Both the position numbers and the translations under genes were made by a program. Shown in pieces: positions 8,502-17,683 of a stretch of DNA of 64,000 bases. Position 1 is the first letter of the stretch, and every line of letters begins with the position of its first letter. The stretch is from Planctomycetota bacterium (GTDB lineage: Bacteria > Planctomycetota > Phycisphaerae > SM23-33): positions 1 through 64,000 of the forward strand of contig JAKJER010000019.1 of assembly GCA_022705325.1 (NCBI GenBank), read 5' to 3'. The notes under the pieces are model-generated. The model was not told where the DNA came from, did not search any database, and saw only the letters and a program-made list of their open reading frames with translations.

Positions 8502-10886
8502 GCTCTTGACCTCCACCACCGCGACCGACCATCGCGGCAGGGACACGCTCACGGCCGCGTCCTTGCAGGCGACCTTGCCCTTCACGGGGCCGATGGCGTG
8601 CGGCTGGTCGAGCGTGTTGCGGGCGGACAGGTCGTCGGCCGCCACCAGGTCCATCGTGGCGGTCTTGGGCGCAAAGCCGCCCGCGATCTTTACCCGCAGG
8701 TCCACGGGCTCGCCGGTGGGGTTGACCACCTTCAGGACCACGCGCGTAGCGTCTTGGGAGCGGGTAGCGACCACGTTCAGCCGCCCCGCCTCGCCGGAGA
8801 CCTCCAGGCGCTCGGGGGCATAGTGGTCGCGGTAGAGTTTCATGACCACGTAGTTGGGTGCGGGGAACCACGTGCGGTGGTCGAAGTTCACGAAGGCGTT
8901 GTCCCACCCGCTGGCGGACACGTGCCGCAGGAACAGGGCCGGCCCGCCGATCTCCAGCACGTCGCCGCACCGCTCGAAGGCGTTGAGCAGCCCGCCGCAG
9001 TAGAGCCCCGTCCGCCAGTCGGTGGACTGGGCGTTCCACTCCGAGACGTAGATCTTCAGCTTGGGGTTCTTCGACCCGGCGATCAGATCGCCGGTCTTGC
9101 GGAAGAACGCCTCGTACGCCGGCGGACCTTCGGCGAAACGGTTGGGGCCTTCGTAGTGATGGATGCTGAGATAGTCGATCTTGTCGGCGCACTGGTCGAT
9201 CAGGACGCGATTCCACGCCAGCCCGTTGCCGCCCTCGCCGTAGCCCGCGCTGCCGCACGCGGCCAGCTTGATGTTCGGGTCCTTCTTCCGCATGGCCGGG
9301 GCGAAGCGGTTCACCCACTCGGCGTACGTCTGGGCGCCCATGCCCCACGTTTCGTTGTCGATCTCCCAGTACTTCACGTTGTAGGGCTCGGCGTGCCCGT
9401 TGGCCGCGCGGACCTTGCCCCATTTGGAGTCGGCCGGGCCGTTGCAGTACTCGATCCAGTCGAGGACTTCCTGGAGGAAGTCGTTGTCCATCACGTCGCG
9501 ATTCCACTGGGGCGTGCCGATGTTGACCACGATGAGCGGCTCGGCGCCGACGCGGCGGCACATGGCGACGTACTCGTCCGTGCCGAAGGAGTTGACCTCC
9601 TTGTCGTCCCACATGTTGCGGGGGTGGGCCTTTCGCTTGTGCTGCGGGCCGATGGCATCCTTCCAGCGGTAGGGCGAGGCGAAGCACCCGCCCGGCCAGC
9701 GGATGACCGGCGGCTTGAGATCGGCGATCGCCTGGAGCAGGTCCGGGCGGCAGCCGCCCGCCTTTCGCCACGACTCGGGCATCAGGCTCACCTGGTCCAG
9801 CCGGATGTCGCCCTTGCCCGCCAGCTCGATCCGCAGCGCCGCGTTGTCGCACGAGGCCGACGGCTTGAGCTCGATCGCTCGCTCCTGCCATGAGTCGTCC
9901 GGCCCCGCCAGCGACTGCTCGGCCAGCACCTTCTCGCCGTCCGTCAGCCGCACCCGCAGGCCCCCGGGCGCCTGCCCGCGGACCCAGAGCGACCCGCGAT
10001 AGGTCTCGCCCGCCTGCACCTTCATCGGCTGCTGCGCCAGCCCGCCGCCCTCGTCGCCGGTCTGGATACGCCTGCACCTGGCGCCGTTGAGCGGATTGTC
10101 GCTCGTCGACGAGACCCTTGCCGAACCGCACGCGAACCAGCCCGGGGCCTGGGCTTCCTGCCGGCCGGGCAGGGGCGGCAGGCCTTCGTGCAGCGTCTTG
10201 CCGTCCAGCGAGACGACCTTGAAGTTGCGGAACTCCGCCTGCGTCTGCCACGTGCCGACGCCCGCCCGCCCCCGCGCGGGGCCCTTGCCGTCGTCGCTGT
10301 AGTCGATCACCTGCTGGTCGTCCAGCCACACCTGGATTCGCTTGCCCTCGCAGCGCCCGCGAATGCGGTACCATCGGCCGGTCTCGATCCGCCCGTTGCG
10401 ATGGGGCGTCACCGAGCCCCATCGCCCCCCGGACCTGGTGCCGCGTTCCAGCGCGTGGCTCTTGTTGCTCCAGCCGCCCAGGTTCGCCCAGTAGAACTCC
10501 TTGCCGCTCAGCGCCCGCAGCAGGATCAGGAACCCTTCCTCGCCGCCGGTCTTGCGGGCCTCGACGGTGAACTCGTAGTCGCTCCACTGCGGCGAGCCGA
10601 ACGTCAGGCGGACGTTGTCGGCCCCGCCTTCCTGCGCGATCAGGCCGTCCTTGGCGCTCCAGGCTGCGCCGGTCGCGCCGCCCTCGAAGCTGCGGTCCCA
10701 CACCAGCTCGCCCCACAGCCCGCCGTTGCACGAGTGGTAGATGTGCTCCAGGAAGTGCCCGTACACCTTCGGGTCGATCCGCCCGGCCGGCTTGCCGGCG
10801 TCGACGGTGAGGCTCACTTCGGCCGATGCGCTCGCAGCCAGGGCGAAGGCGGCTGCGATGACGATGAGGGTTGTTCGCGTGTTCAT
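8493..10886 (-). CDS. Alpha-L-arabinofuranosidase, GH51 family
   Basis: A 797-residue secreted GH51-type enzyme that releases terminal arabinofuranose from arabinoxylan or arabinan. The ATG at 10886 gives a signal peptide (residues 1-22) with GAGGAG upstream, so it is preferred over the more distal in-frame start at 10943. The order is an N-terminal alpha-L-AF beginning ('YGHFLEHIYHS', 42-52), a laminin-G/CBM-like insertion (about 75-235), a second sandwich insertion (about 245-370), the TIM barrel (about 380-690) and a C-terminal beta-sandwich. The acid/base is Glu512 in 'YWEIDNETWG' and the nucleophile is Glu616 in 'YVSEWN'. It is longer than simple GH51 enzymes because of the inserted domains. 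It is last in a minus-strand run from 17.7 kb. Confidence 0.9.
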   Translation of the reverse strand: MNTRTTLIVIAAAFALAASASAEVSLTVDAGKPAGRIDPKVYGHFLEHIYHSCNGGLWGELVWDRSFEGGATGAAWSAKDGLIAQEGGADNVRLTFGSPQWSDYEFTVEARKTGGEEGFLILLRALSGKEFYWANLGGWSNKSHALERGTRSGGRWGSVTPHRNGRIETGRWYRIRGRCEGKRIQVWLDDQQVIDYSDDGKGPARGRAGVGTWQTQAEFRNFKVVSLDGKTLHEGLPPLPGRQEAQAPGWFACGSARVSSTSDNPLNGARCRRIQTGDEGGGLAQQPMKVQAGETYRGSLWVRGQAPGGLRVRLTDGEKVLAEQSLAGPDDSWQERAIELKPSASCDNAALRIELAGKGDIRLDQVSLMPESWRKAGGCRPDLLQAIADLKPPVIRWPGGCFASPYRWKDAIGPQHKRKAHPRNMWDDKEVNSFGTDEYVAMCRRVGAEPLIVVNIGTPQWNRDVMDNDFLQEVLDWIEYCNGPADSKWGKVRAANGHAEPYNVKYWEIDNETWGMGAQTYAEWVNRFAPAMRKKDPNIKLAACGSAGYGEGGNGLAWNRVLIDQCADKIDYLSIHHYEGPNRFAEGPPAYEAFFRKTGDLIAGSKNPKLKIYVSEWNAQSTDWRTGLYCGGLLNAFERCGDVLEIGGPALFLRHVSASGWDNAFVNFDHRTWFPAPNYVVMKLYRDHYAPERLEVSGEAGRLNVVATRSQDATRVVLKVVNPTGEPVDLRVKIAGGFAPKTATMDLVAADDLSARNTLDQPHAIGPVKGKVACKDAAVSVSLPRWSVAVVEVKSRE

Positions 10887-11024
10887 GGTCGTCTCCTCGT
10901 GACGGAGTCCATTGTCGCCGAAGCAACCGGCCGGTCCACGCAATTTTGCGCACGGTTCTGTCAGAATTGCGAATCGCTCCGGAGGTGGGTCCCGCTTCGG
11001 AAGTCCGCCGCCCGGGCATCCGGG

Positions 11025-12101
11025 CTAGGGGTTCCGGGGCTTTCGGACCCGGGCAAACAGGACGAAGGCGGCGCGGTGGAGAAAATGGCGGAGGTAGGTC
11101 AGCGTCACCAGCAGGGCGACCATGAGGGCGATGGCGATCTCGCTGTCGGTGCGGTGGTACAGGTCTTCGACGCGGAAGACCATTTTCGGGTCGCGCGTGG
11201 TCATGTCGAGGTAGAAGATGTCGAAGGCCAGGAAGACCGACAGGCAGTTGAGGATCAGGGCGAAGCCCGCGCCGAAGACGACGGCCAGGGCCCGCTGGAC
11301 GGCGATGCGGAAGCGGAGGAGGGCGGCGGCGGTGGACAGGAAGACCATGGCGATGCCGCCGGTGTAGAGCGTTCTCAGGGCGACGAAGAGGGCGTTTCCG
11401 CCCAGGCCCAGCGCGGCGATGAGGACCCGCACGGTCAGCAGGACGCCCAGGAAGGAGGCGAGGGTCAGGAAGGGCAGTTCGCGGCGGTGGCTGACCATGA
11501 GTTCTCGCCAGGCCCGGGCGAGCGTCGGCTGGGCGGCGTCGGCGGGCGTCGCGTCGTCGTCGAGCGGTTGGGTGGACTCGCCAGCGGGGGTCACGCCGTG
11601 GGAGGCGGAGGCGACCAGCGCGTCCAGGGAGGCGTCCGACTCGCTCAGCCGTCGCGACAGCAGGCGGGCGAAGTGGACGGCGATGGTGGGGTAGCACGCC
11701 AGCAGGTGCTCGAAGTCGCCCCGCTCCAGTCGCAGCGCCCGCACCGGCTGGCGGGCGGTCACGGTCGCCGAGCGCAGGCTGCGGGTGAGCACCGCGATCT
11801 CGCCGCAGGCGTCGCCGGGGCCCAGCGTGCCGATCTGCCTGCGGGAGCCGCCGATGCTGGTGACCTCGACGGCTGCCTGCCCCGACAGCAGGATGTACAG
11901 GTTCTCGCCGCCCTCCAGCTCGGCCATCAGGATCTTGCCGCTGTCGAACCGGACGGGCGTCGCCTCGCCGGCGACGTGGGCGAGGGCCTCGCCTCCCAGC
12001 TCGGCCAGCCAGGGGACCCGCCGCAGGGCCTCCTGCACGGAGGCGCCCGGAAGGAGGCCGGCCGACGGCGCGTCAGCGGGTTGTGTCACGTGCGGATCCA
12101 T
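11025..12101 (-). CDS. Membrane protein with N-terminal cyclic-nucleotide-binding domain
   Basis: A 358-residue protein. Residues about 20-160 form a cNMP-binding domain (CRP/CAP N-terminal fold). Its phosphate-binding cassette is intact: 'GDACGEIAVLTRSLRSATV' supplies G-E-x-A and the Arg before S-A-T. After a linker, four hydrophobic segments follow, for example 'ASFLGVLLTVRVLIAALGL' and 'IAIALMVALLVTLTYL'. There is no DNA-binding domain, so the likely output is a membrane function (transport, channel or sensor), not transcription. The ATG at 12101 overlaps the end of the upstream gene by 16 nt, indicating translational coupling. The product family is not one I can name. Confidence 0.75.
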   Translation of the reverse strand: MDPHVTQPADAPSAGLLPGASVQEALRRVPWLAELGGEALAHVAGEATPVRFDSGKILMAELEGGENLYILLSGQAAVEVTSIGGSRRQIGTLGPGDACGEIAVLTRSLRSATVTARQPVRALRLERGDFEHLLACYPTIAVHFARLLSRRLSESDASLDALVASASHGVTPAGESTQPLDDDATPADAAQPTLARAWRELMVSHRRELPFLTLASFLGVLLTVRVLIAALGLGGNALFVALRTLYTGGIAMVFLSTAAALLRFRIAVQRALAVVFGAGFALILNCLSVFLAFDIFYLDMTTRDPKMVFRVEDLYHRTDSEIAIALMVALLVTLTYLRHFLHRAAFVLFARVRKPRNP

Positions 12102-13150
12102 GCCAGCAATCTCCGCGCGATGGCCAGGTACAGCGACCGGAAGTACACGACCTGGAACAGGACGAACAGGACCGCCCAGGCGGCCAGCAGCGACTCGGGC
12201 TGGTAGTAGTCGGGGTTGAGGTTCCACAGGAGCGCGAACTCGTCCACCACCAGCCCCACCCCGAAGCCGAAGATGAAGCTGAGGGTCCTCAGGGCCCGCC
12301 GGGTGCGAGGCAGGAACGACAGCAGCCCCACCAGCGACACGAGGATCAGGCCGTAGTTGAAGTGGTGAATGTGGATGGGGTTCTGGTCCTCGCTGCCGCC
12401 GATGAGGGCGAACAGGCGGCCCTGGAGCCCGTGGTAGAGAATCATGGCGACGACGGTGCGCGCGGTCACCAGGGCCAGGGCCGTGCCCAGGAAGATCCAG
12501 AAGGCCAGGCGGCGGCTTGGCTCGATGACCAGGGCCCGCCACAGGAGACTGCCCAGGCGGGCGGTGGAGGCCTGGCGCCGCCGCAGCAGGCGCCTGCGCC
12601 GCCGGGCGACAAAGGCTGCGAAGGCCGGCGGGGCGAGCCCCGACGCGCGGGCCAGGGCCACGTCGCGCATGAGGTCGTTGCAGCGGGACGATTCGCGGCC
12701 CAGCTCGGCCAGCAGGGGCACGGCGATGACGGGCATGTGCTCGAAGAGCCGGTCGAGGGCGCTCGTGTCCAGCAGGGCCAGGCGCGAGGGCGAGCGGGCC
12801 GCGACGGCGCCCTCGCGCCCCTGCCCGCAGACGGCGCGGAGTTCGTCGGTCCAGTCTCCCTCGCCGAGTTCGATGTCGCCCAGGCCTCCGCGGGAGAGCG
12901 TCACTTCGCCCGCCAGGACCACCAGCACGACGGCGCCGTCGCCGCCCAGGCGAAGCTCCTGCGCGGGCTGCAGAGACACCACCTGCATCAGGCCGGCCAC
13001 GCGGGCCCGTTCATCGGGTCGAAGGGCCCGGAAGTAGGGGATCGTGGCGATGGCCAGGTCCAGTGCGTTGGCCAGGGCGGGCGAAATGCCGACGTCGGGG
13101 CCCGCGGTGGTCCCGCTATCCCGGGCAATGTCCCGTGCCGCCGGTTCCAT
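12086..13150 (-). CDS. Membrane protein with degenerate cNMP-binding-like domain
   Basis: A 354-residue protein from the ATG at 13150 (AGAGGA upstream; an in-frame start at 13216 is less likely). The N-terminal half has a cNMP-fold pattern ('IPYFRALRPDERARVAGLM', 'VVLVVLAGEVTLSRGG'), but the phosphate-binding cassette is missing: 'GDWTDELRAVCGQGREG' replaces G-E-x-A...R-x-A. It probably does not bind nucleotide. The C-terminal half has four membrane segments and a histidine-rich 'NPIHIHHFNYGLILVSL' motif, followed by an 'ALLWNLNPDYYQPESLL' segment. It overlaps the intact-cNMP gene by 16 nt. The two look like diverged paralogues that form a heteromer; this is inference from shared architecture. 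Confidence 0.7.
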   Translation of the reverse strand: MEPAARDIARDSGTTAGPDVGISPALANALDLAIATIPYFRALRPDERARVAGLMQVVSLQPAQELRLGGDGAVVLVVLAGEVTLSRGGLGDIELGEGDWTDELRAVCGQGREGAVAARSPSRLALLDTSALDRLFEHMPVIAVPLLAELGRESSRCNDLMRDVALARASGLAPPAFAAFVARRRRRLLRRRQASTARLGSLLWRALVIEPSRRLAFWIFLGTALALVTARTVVAMILYHGLQGRLFALIGGSEDQNPIHIHHFNYGLILVSLVGLLSFLPRTRRALRTLSFIFGFGVGLVVDEFALLWNLNPDYYQPESLLAAWAVLFVLFQVVYFRSLYLAIARRLLAWIRT

Positions 13151-13406
13151 CGAATTGCATTCCTCTTGGGCTGGACCCCTCCGTCCGGCTGTCGATCCTG
13201 TGCGTCCGGAGGTCACCGCTTACGAAAGGTCCTTCGCGGGCTTCGCGTACGGCACAACCATCGCGTCTTGCGCGAGTCTGAGTCTATCTGCTCCCTCATC
13301 CGCCCGCAAGCGCCCTATGGGGGGTTGCCTTGCTTCGACGGTTCCGGCGGGGTTGGCGGTCGGACAGGGAACCCGTCGGACCGCGGCGGGCCTGGCATGT
13401 GCGCGG

Positions 13407-14636
13407 CTACTTGGATTTGCCCACGAGTTCGCCCTTGGGCGCGGCGGCTTTGCGGGTTTCCTCGTCGGCCAGGACGAGGCGTTGCCCGCCGCCGAAGTTC
13501 TGGGTCATGATCGAGCCCCATTTTCCCACGCCGATGGCGGTGAAGCCGGCGTTGGCCATGTTCTGGTGGTGGCCCGGGCTGTGGAACCACATCTGGAAGG
13601 CCTGCTGGCCGGTGACGTTGTTGGCGCTGGCGATGTTCTCGCCGCCGGCGCCCTGGTAGCCGGCCAGGCGGCAGCGGTCGCCGAAGCCCTCGCGGCCCTT
13701 GGTGGGCGAGACGTGACTGAAGTACTTCAGGTCGGTCATCTCTTTGCTGTGGCCCCGGGCGGCCTGCATCAGGCGCAGGTCGATCTCCATGCGGGCCAGG
13801 CCGAGGGTCTCGCGATAGTCGTTGACGGCCTGGATGTTGGCGAGTTCCTGGGCGTGGCACTCGCCGGCCAGGCGGCGGTTCCACTCGGCGGTGCGGCGGT
13901 TGAGGCGGTGGAGCACCAGGTCCTTCAGGGCAGGCTCCTGCTCGATGTCCTGCTCGCCGCCAAAGCCCACCAGCGGCGCGCCGAGGGCCTTGCGGGCGGC
14001 CTCCAGGGGGTCCGGAGCAGCCGGCTTGCTCGCGGGGGCGGGCGAGGCGGCCTCGCTCGTCTCGATGACCAGAGCGCCGCTCTGGCTTCGCGTCGAGATG
14101 TCCTTCAGCACGGCCCACTGGGCCAGCGCGTCGACCAGGCGGCTGCGGGCCTCCAGAGCGGCCACCGATCGCTTGGCCAGCGGGATGAGCTTCTTGTAGT
14201 AGGCCTCCGCCTTGGGGATCGAGTCGTCGCCCTTCTTGAGCACGGCGATGTTGGCCAGCGCCTCGGCCCGCAGGTCAGCCAGTTCCTTGTCCGCCTGGGC
14301 GGAGGCGTCGGCCGGGCCGGCCGCCCGGGCCGCCGCCAGCACGAGGTTGCCGTGGCGGGCCAGCAGGCTCTTGAGCAGCTTCTCCAACTCCTCCTTCGCG
14401 GGCGGGCCCATCTCTTCCAGGCCCTTGAGGGCCGCCACGACCTTGACGAAGTTCGGCCCGTTCGCGGCAGCGCGATACGCGGCGATCTGTCGTTTCTGCT
14501 CGATGGTCAGCTCGTCGGCCTTGTCGCCGGACTCCCGAGAGACCGCCGCCCAAACCGGCCCCGCCGCCAGCAGGACCAACAGACCACACGTCGCCCGCCT
14601 GATCAATCGCCTGTGGGATTCACTACGAGTCCACAT
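13407..14636 (-). CDS. Secreted CAP/SCP-domain protein
   Basis: A 409-residue exported protein. A signal peptide (residues about 12-31) is followed by a helical Ala/Lys/Glu-rich region (about 40-200) that looks coiled. The C-terminal CAP (cysteine-rich secretory/PR-1) domain occupies about 255-395: 'INDYRETLGLARM'-like start (here 'VNDYRETLG'), 'AARGHSKEMTDLKYFSHVSP', 'GENIASANNVTG', 'MWFHSPGHHQNMANAGFTAI'. The CAP histidines and the S-P-G-H-x-x-N-M motif are conserved. CAP proteins in planctomycetes are secreted with unknown ligands; roles in sterol or peptidoglycan binding are proposed for relatives. A -10-like TATAGT lies 29-34 bp upstream of the ATG. Confidence 0.88.
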   Translation of the reverse strand: MWTRSESHRRLIRRATCGLLVLLAAGPVWAAVSRESGDKADELTIEQKRQIAAYRAAANGPNFVKVVAALKGLEEMGPPAKEELEKLLKSLLARHGNLVLAAARAAGPADASAQADKELADLRAEALANIAVLKKGDDSIPKAEAYYKKLIPLAKRSVAALEARSRLVDALAQWAVLKDISTRSQSGALVIETSEAASPAPASKPAAPDPLEAARKALGAPLVGFGGEQDIEQEPALKDLVLHRLNRRTAEWNRRLAGECHAQELANIQAVNDYRETLGLARMEIDLRLMQAARGHSKEMTDLKYFSHVSPTKGREGFGDRCRLAGYQGAGGENIASANNVTGQQAFQMWFHSPGHHQNMANAGFTAIGVGKWGSIMTQNFGGGQRLVLADEETRKAAAPKGELVGKSK

Positions 14637-14664
14637 CTACGGATTCCCTTTCCTGGTCTGCTCC

Positions 14665-14670
14665 ACTATA
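14665..14670 (-). promoter_or_regulatory. -10 element for the CAP gene
   Basis: The hexamer TATAGT (minus strand) lies about 30 bp upstream of the ATG at 14636, with TTGTGC 15 bp further upstream as a poor -35. It sits in an AT-richer pocket between two GC-rich genes. The match is good, the spacing short. Confidence 0.35.
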
Positions 14671-14695
14671 CCAGTTTTTCCCCGGGCACAACGAA

Positions 14696-16045
14696 TTAAC
14701 GCGCAGTTTGCTCCCCGTTTGCCAGAACCGTCTCAACGGGCGCCCGGAAGACCCAGGCGCTGTCGCGGGCGGGGAAGAAGTTGCAGTCGAACCCGCCGAC
14801 GTAGACGACCCTGCCCGCGTCGGCGGGAAAGGGCGAGACCGCCAGCGCGCGGGGCGCGACAAGCATGGGCTTGCCCGGCTGCCACGGGCCGTCGACTTCC
14901 CCCAGGCGGTAGGCGCCGCCCGCCTCGCGGATCAGGTACGTCCCGGCGGGGCGCCAGCCGCCCTGGGTGGCGGCGTCGCTCTGTCCGCGGCGCACGCGGC
15001 GGATGCGCCCCTGCACGCCGAAGACGTGGACCGTCCGCCCGGTAGCGGGGTCGCGCAGGGGCAGCATGTCGTTGTAGGCGGCGATGACGCCGCCTGCCAC
15101 GCTCGTGCCCCAGTGCTTCTCCAGCAGCGGACCGATCCGCAGCTCCAGCGTCGCGTGGTGGCCCTGGGCGCAGTCGATGCGGATGATCCGGTCCGTGTGC
15201 GACAGCAGCAGCGACTCGCCCGTCCTGGCCGGCGATGGGATGGGTGTGAGCCCCCGGATGCCGCCCAGCTCCCAGTGCTCGGGCGTGTCGTCGTCCGAGT
15301 AGACCTTCTCCCAGGATGGGCCCGCGCCGTCGCGGCGGCGGTAGACGGACGTGCCGGCTGAGGCGTACAGATGGCCGTCGGCCTCGGCGAAGGACATGGG
15401 GCGGATGGCCAGCGGGCCCAACTCGGGCTGCTGGTCCCAGCGGATCTTGCCCGGCAGGGCTGGATCATACGCGCCGCTGAAGATGCCCGGCGCCCCGGCC
15501 GCCACGAAGACGCGATCGACGTGCGTGACGCGGTCGCGATGGACGGCGAAGGCCCGCGTGGAACGTCGCAGTGCCTCGCTGGCCGGCAGGGTCGTGCGGA
15601 CCCACGTGCCGCGGTCGTCGTCGCGGGTCCAGATGTGAGTCGCTTTCGGCCCGGTCTGGATGTCGGAGGCGGCCAGCAGGAGGTTGACCGGCGGATCGAG
15701 CGGCTTGCCGGCGGCGTCGGTCGCGAAGGTCACGGACTTCAAGGCCGTCGCTCGCAGGTGCCCGGCGCCCATCGCCAGGTCCACCTTCCAGGCGCCGCCG
15801 GGCGAATCCAGCACCAGCACCTGGGCCCAGGGCGTGTTGGCGGGGCCGCGGGGGTCCATCCAGTATCCGTTGCCCGCGAACAGCCGGCCCTTGTGTGCGA
15901 CCAGGTGCAGGATCTCCGTCCCTCCGACGGCGCCGTCGCCCTTGCCCGGGCGGAACACCTGTTCCCACCCGCCGGCGGGTCGGGACTGGCCCGGGGCCGC
16001 CCCGGCCAGCAAGGCGATCTGGAGGACCACAAGGGACCGTCTCAT
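14696..16045 (-). CDS. Secreted protein of unknown function, propeller-like
   Basis: A 449-residue protein with a signal peptide (about 1-19, GAAPGQ). The rest is rich in short beta-strands separated by turns and Asp/Gly loops ('VLVLDSPGGAWKVDL', 'HLYASAGTSVYRRRDG', 'GRTVHVFGVQGRIRRVRRG'), as in a beta-propeller or sialidase-like fold. I recognise no named family and see no catalytic motif. It starts 15 bp after the stop of the PQQ-repeat gene, with GGAG about 8 bp upstream, so the two are almost certainly one transcript. The pairing suggests a common extracytoplasmic role, unknown. Confidence 0.75.
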   Translation of the reverse strand: MRRSLVVLQIALLAGAAPGQSRPAGGWEQVFRPGKGDGAVGGTEILHLVAHKGRLFAGNGYWMDPRGPANTPWAQVLVLDSPGGAWKVDLAMGAGHLRATALKSVTFATDAAGKPLDPPVNLLLAASDIQTGPKATHIWTRDDDRGTWVRTTLPASEALRRSTRAFAVHRDRVTHVDRVFVAAGAPGIFSGAYDPALPGKIRWDQQPELGPLAIRPMSFAEADGHLYASAGTSVYRRRDGAGPSWEKVYSDDDTPEHWELGGIRGLTPIPSPARTGESLLLSHTDRIIRIDCAQGHHATLELRIGPLLEKHWGTSVAGGVIAAYNDMLPLRDPATGRTVHVFGVQGRIRRVRRGQSDAATQGGWRPAGTYLIREAGGAYRLGEVDGPWQPGKPMLVAPRALAVSPFPADAGRVVYVGGFDCNFFPARDSAWVFRAPVETVLANGEQTAR

Positions 16046-16060
16046 GCGCCTGCTCCGTGA

Positions 16061-17683
16061 CTACTTCCGCTCGATGCAGTAGAGGTTTTCCTGGCTGGCG
16101 ACGTAGAGCCTGCCGTTGGCGGCGGCAGGGCAGTTGTACGCGCCGGGGAGCAGCTCGATCTTGCGGATGAGTTCCAGCTTGGGACCGTGGCGGAAGATGA
16201 AGAACCCCCGCCTCCCGTTGCCGATGTAGTACTTCCCGTCGGCCAGCAGCCCGCCGCCCCAGATGGGCCCGCGGGTGTCGTGGACCCAGTGCGGCTTGCC
16301 CGTCTTCGCGTCCAGGCAGTGGACCCGCCCGTCCTCGCCGCCCACGTAGAGCAGGCCGTCGGCGACCGAGACGTTGCCCACGCAGCGCCCCAGGTCGTAG
16401 GACCAGACCAGGCCGCTCTTCGTGATGTCGCCCGTGCCGGACGGATCGACGCAGACGAGCTTGCCCTCCCGCTCGCTGTGCCACGGGTCGTGCGTGCCGG
16501 CGAAGTAGAGCTTGCCTTCGTGGAGCACCGGACAGCCGTAGATGACGTGGATCTTCTCCCGCCCGCCGGGGACGGGCCCGCCGTCGGCGGGGCGAGGATC
16601 GTCCGGGTAGACCGCGAACTGCCAGACCTTCTTGAGCCGGTGGCACCCCCAAGCAGGCTTCTCGCTTGGGGGTGTGGGCTTGGGCGCACGCTCCGCGCGG
16701 TCGGAAGACACCCCCAGGCCCGCCCCGGACGGGCTCGGGCTTGAGGGTGGCGCCGGCGCCGGTTCGAAGGCGTAGCAGATGCCGTTGCCCGCGGCGTGGA
16801 AGACGAGCCTGCGACCGTTGACCGTGCCCATCGAGGGCGAGGACCACTGCCCGTGCGCCAGGCCGCGGCCGGTCTTCTCGTCGTCGCGGGCGACCAGGCG
16901 CCCGGTCCGCTTGTCCAGCACGATCAGCGACGGGGCGTCGGGCGAGGGCACGCGGGTGTGCGTGTACTCCACGCCGTTGGACGTGCAGACGTACAACAGG
17001 TCGCCGTCGATCAGGACCGACCCGTTGGAGGCGTTGTGCGGGCTGACGTTCAACTCGGCCACCATGTCGTAGCGCCAGAGGATGTCGGCGTCGTCCTTGC
17101 GCTGGGCGACGCCCTCGCCGTCGGCGGCGACGAACTCGGCCTCGCGGGTGAAGGGCCCGTCGTTTCCGTCGGCCTGGCCCTTGGCGTCCAGGCAGAGGAC
17201 CTCGGCGCGGTTGGAGACGACGTAGACGCGGTCGCCCTCGACGGTGGGGGGGCTGGAGAGCCCGACGTACCACCAGTCGGCGTTGCGAATGGAAGTGAGC
17301 TTGGGCACGAAGAGCCGCCACAGCGTCTTGCCGGTCTGCTCGTCCAGGCAGAGCAGGACGCCGCGGTCGCCGCTGTGGCGGTCGTCCAGGCGGGCGGAGT
17401 TGTTGGTGCCGATGTACACCCGTCCGCCGGCGACGATGGGCCCGCCGTAGGTCTCCGAGCCGGTGCGGACGGACCAGCGGACGTTGCGGGCGCTGTCGAG
17501 CAGGACCTCTCGCGTGCCGCTCTGCCGCTGGCCCGGATCGAAGTCGTCCGCCAGGCCCTTTTCGGCGCTGACCTGGTTGCGGGTGTGTCGCTGTCCGTAC
17601 TGGTTGTGGTCGGCGGACGGGGCCAGGCAGGCTGCACTCGCCACCGCCGCCGCCATCCACGCCACATGGCCAAGGGACTTCAC
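16061..17683 (-). CDS. Secreted PQQ-like beta-propeller repeat protein
   Basis: A 540-residue exported protein read from a GTG at 17683, which has AAGGAG 8 bp upstream and opens a signal peptide ('KSLGHVAWMAAAVASAAC'). The more distal start at 17737 lacks an SD. Repeated PQQ-enzyme-type blades are visible: 'RGVLLCLDEQTGKTLWRLF', 'GDRVYVVSNRAEVLCLDAKG', 'APSLIVLDKRTGRLVARDD', 'DGLLYVGGEDGRVHCLDAKT'. No quinoprotein catalytic residues can be assigned, so it may be a structural or binding protein. A Pro/Ser-rich segment of about 39 residues near residue 310-350 is encoded by a palindromic insertion (16639-16754) and interrupts the propeller pattern. Confidence 0.85.
   Translation of the reverse strand: MKSLGHVAWMAAAVASAACLAPSADHNQYGQRHTRNQVSAEKGLADDFDPGQRQSGTREVLLDSARNVRWSVRTGSETYGGPIVAGGRVYIGTNNSARLDDRHSGDRGVLLCLDEQTGKTLWRLFVPKLTSIRNADWWYVGLSSPPTVEGDRVYVVSNRAEVLCLDAKGQADGNDGPFTREAEFVAADGEGVAQRKDDADILWRYDMVAELNVSPHNASNGSVLIDGDLLYVCTSNGVEYTHTRVPSPDAPSLIVLDKRTGRLVARDDEKTGRGLAHGQWSSPSMGTVNGRRLVFHAAGNGICYAFEPAPAPPSSPSPSGAGLGVSSDRAERAPKPTPPSEKPAWGCHRLKKVWQFAVYPDDPRPADGGPVPGGREKIHVIYGCPVLHEGKLYFAGTHDPWHSEREGKLVCVDPSGTGDITKSGLVWSYDLGRCVGNVSVADGLLYVGGEDGRVHCLDAKTGKPHWVHDTRGPIWGGGLLADGKYYIGNGRRGFFIFRHGPKLELIRKIELLPGAYNCPAAANGRLYVASQENLYCIERK
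16639..16754. repeat. Palindromic MITE/REP-like insertion inside a coding sequence
   Basis: The termini GGTGGCACCCCCAAGC (16639-16654) and GCTTGAGGGTGGCGCC (16739-16754) are inverted repeats matching at 13 of 16 positions. The left end also forms a perfect 11-bp hairpin on its own (16644-16654 with 16664-16674). The 116-bp segment encodes a low-complexity Pro/Ser/Ala stretch in the PQQ-repeat protein without breaking the frame. No transposase is present. I see no second copy in this window. Confidence 0.55.
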
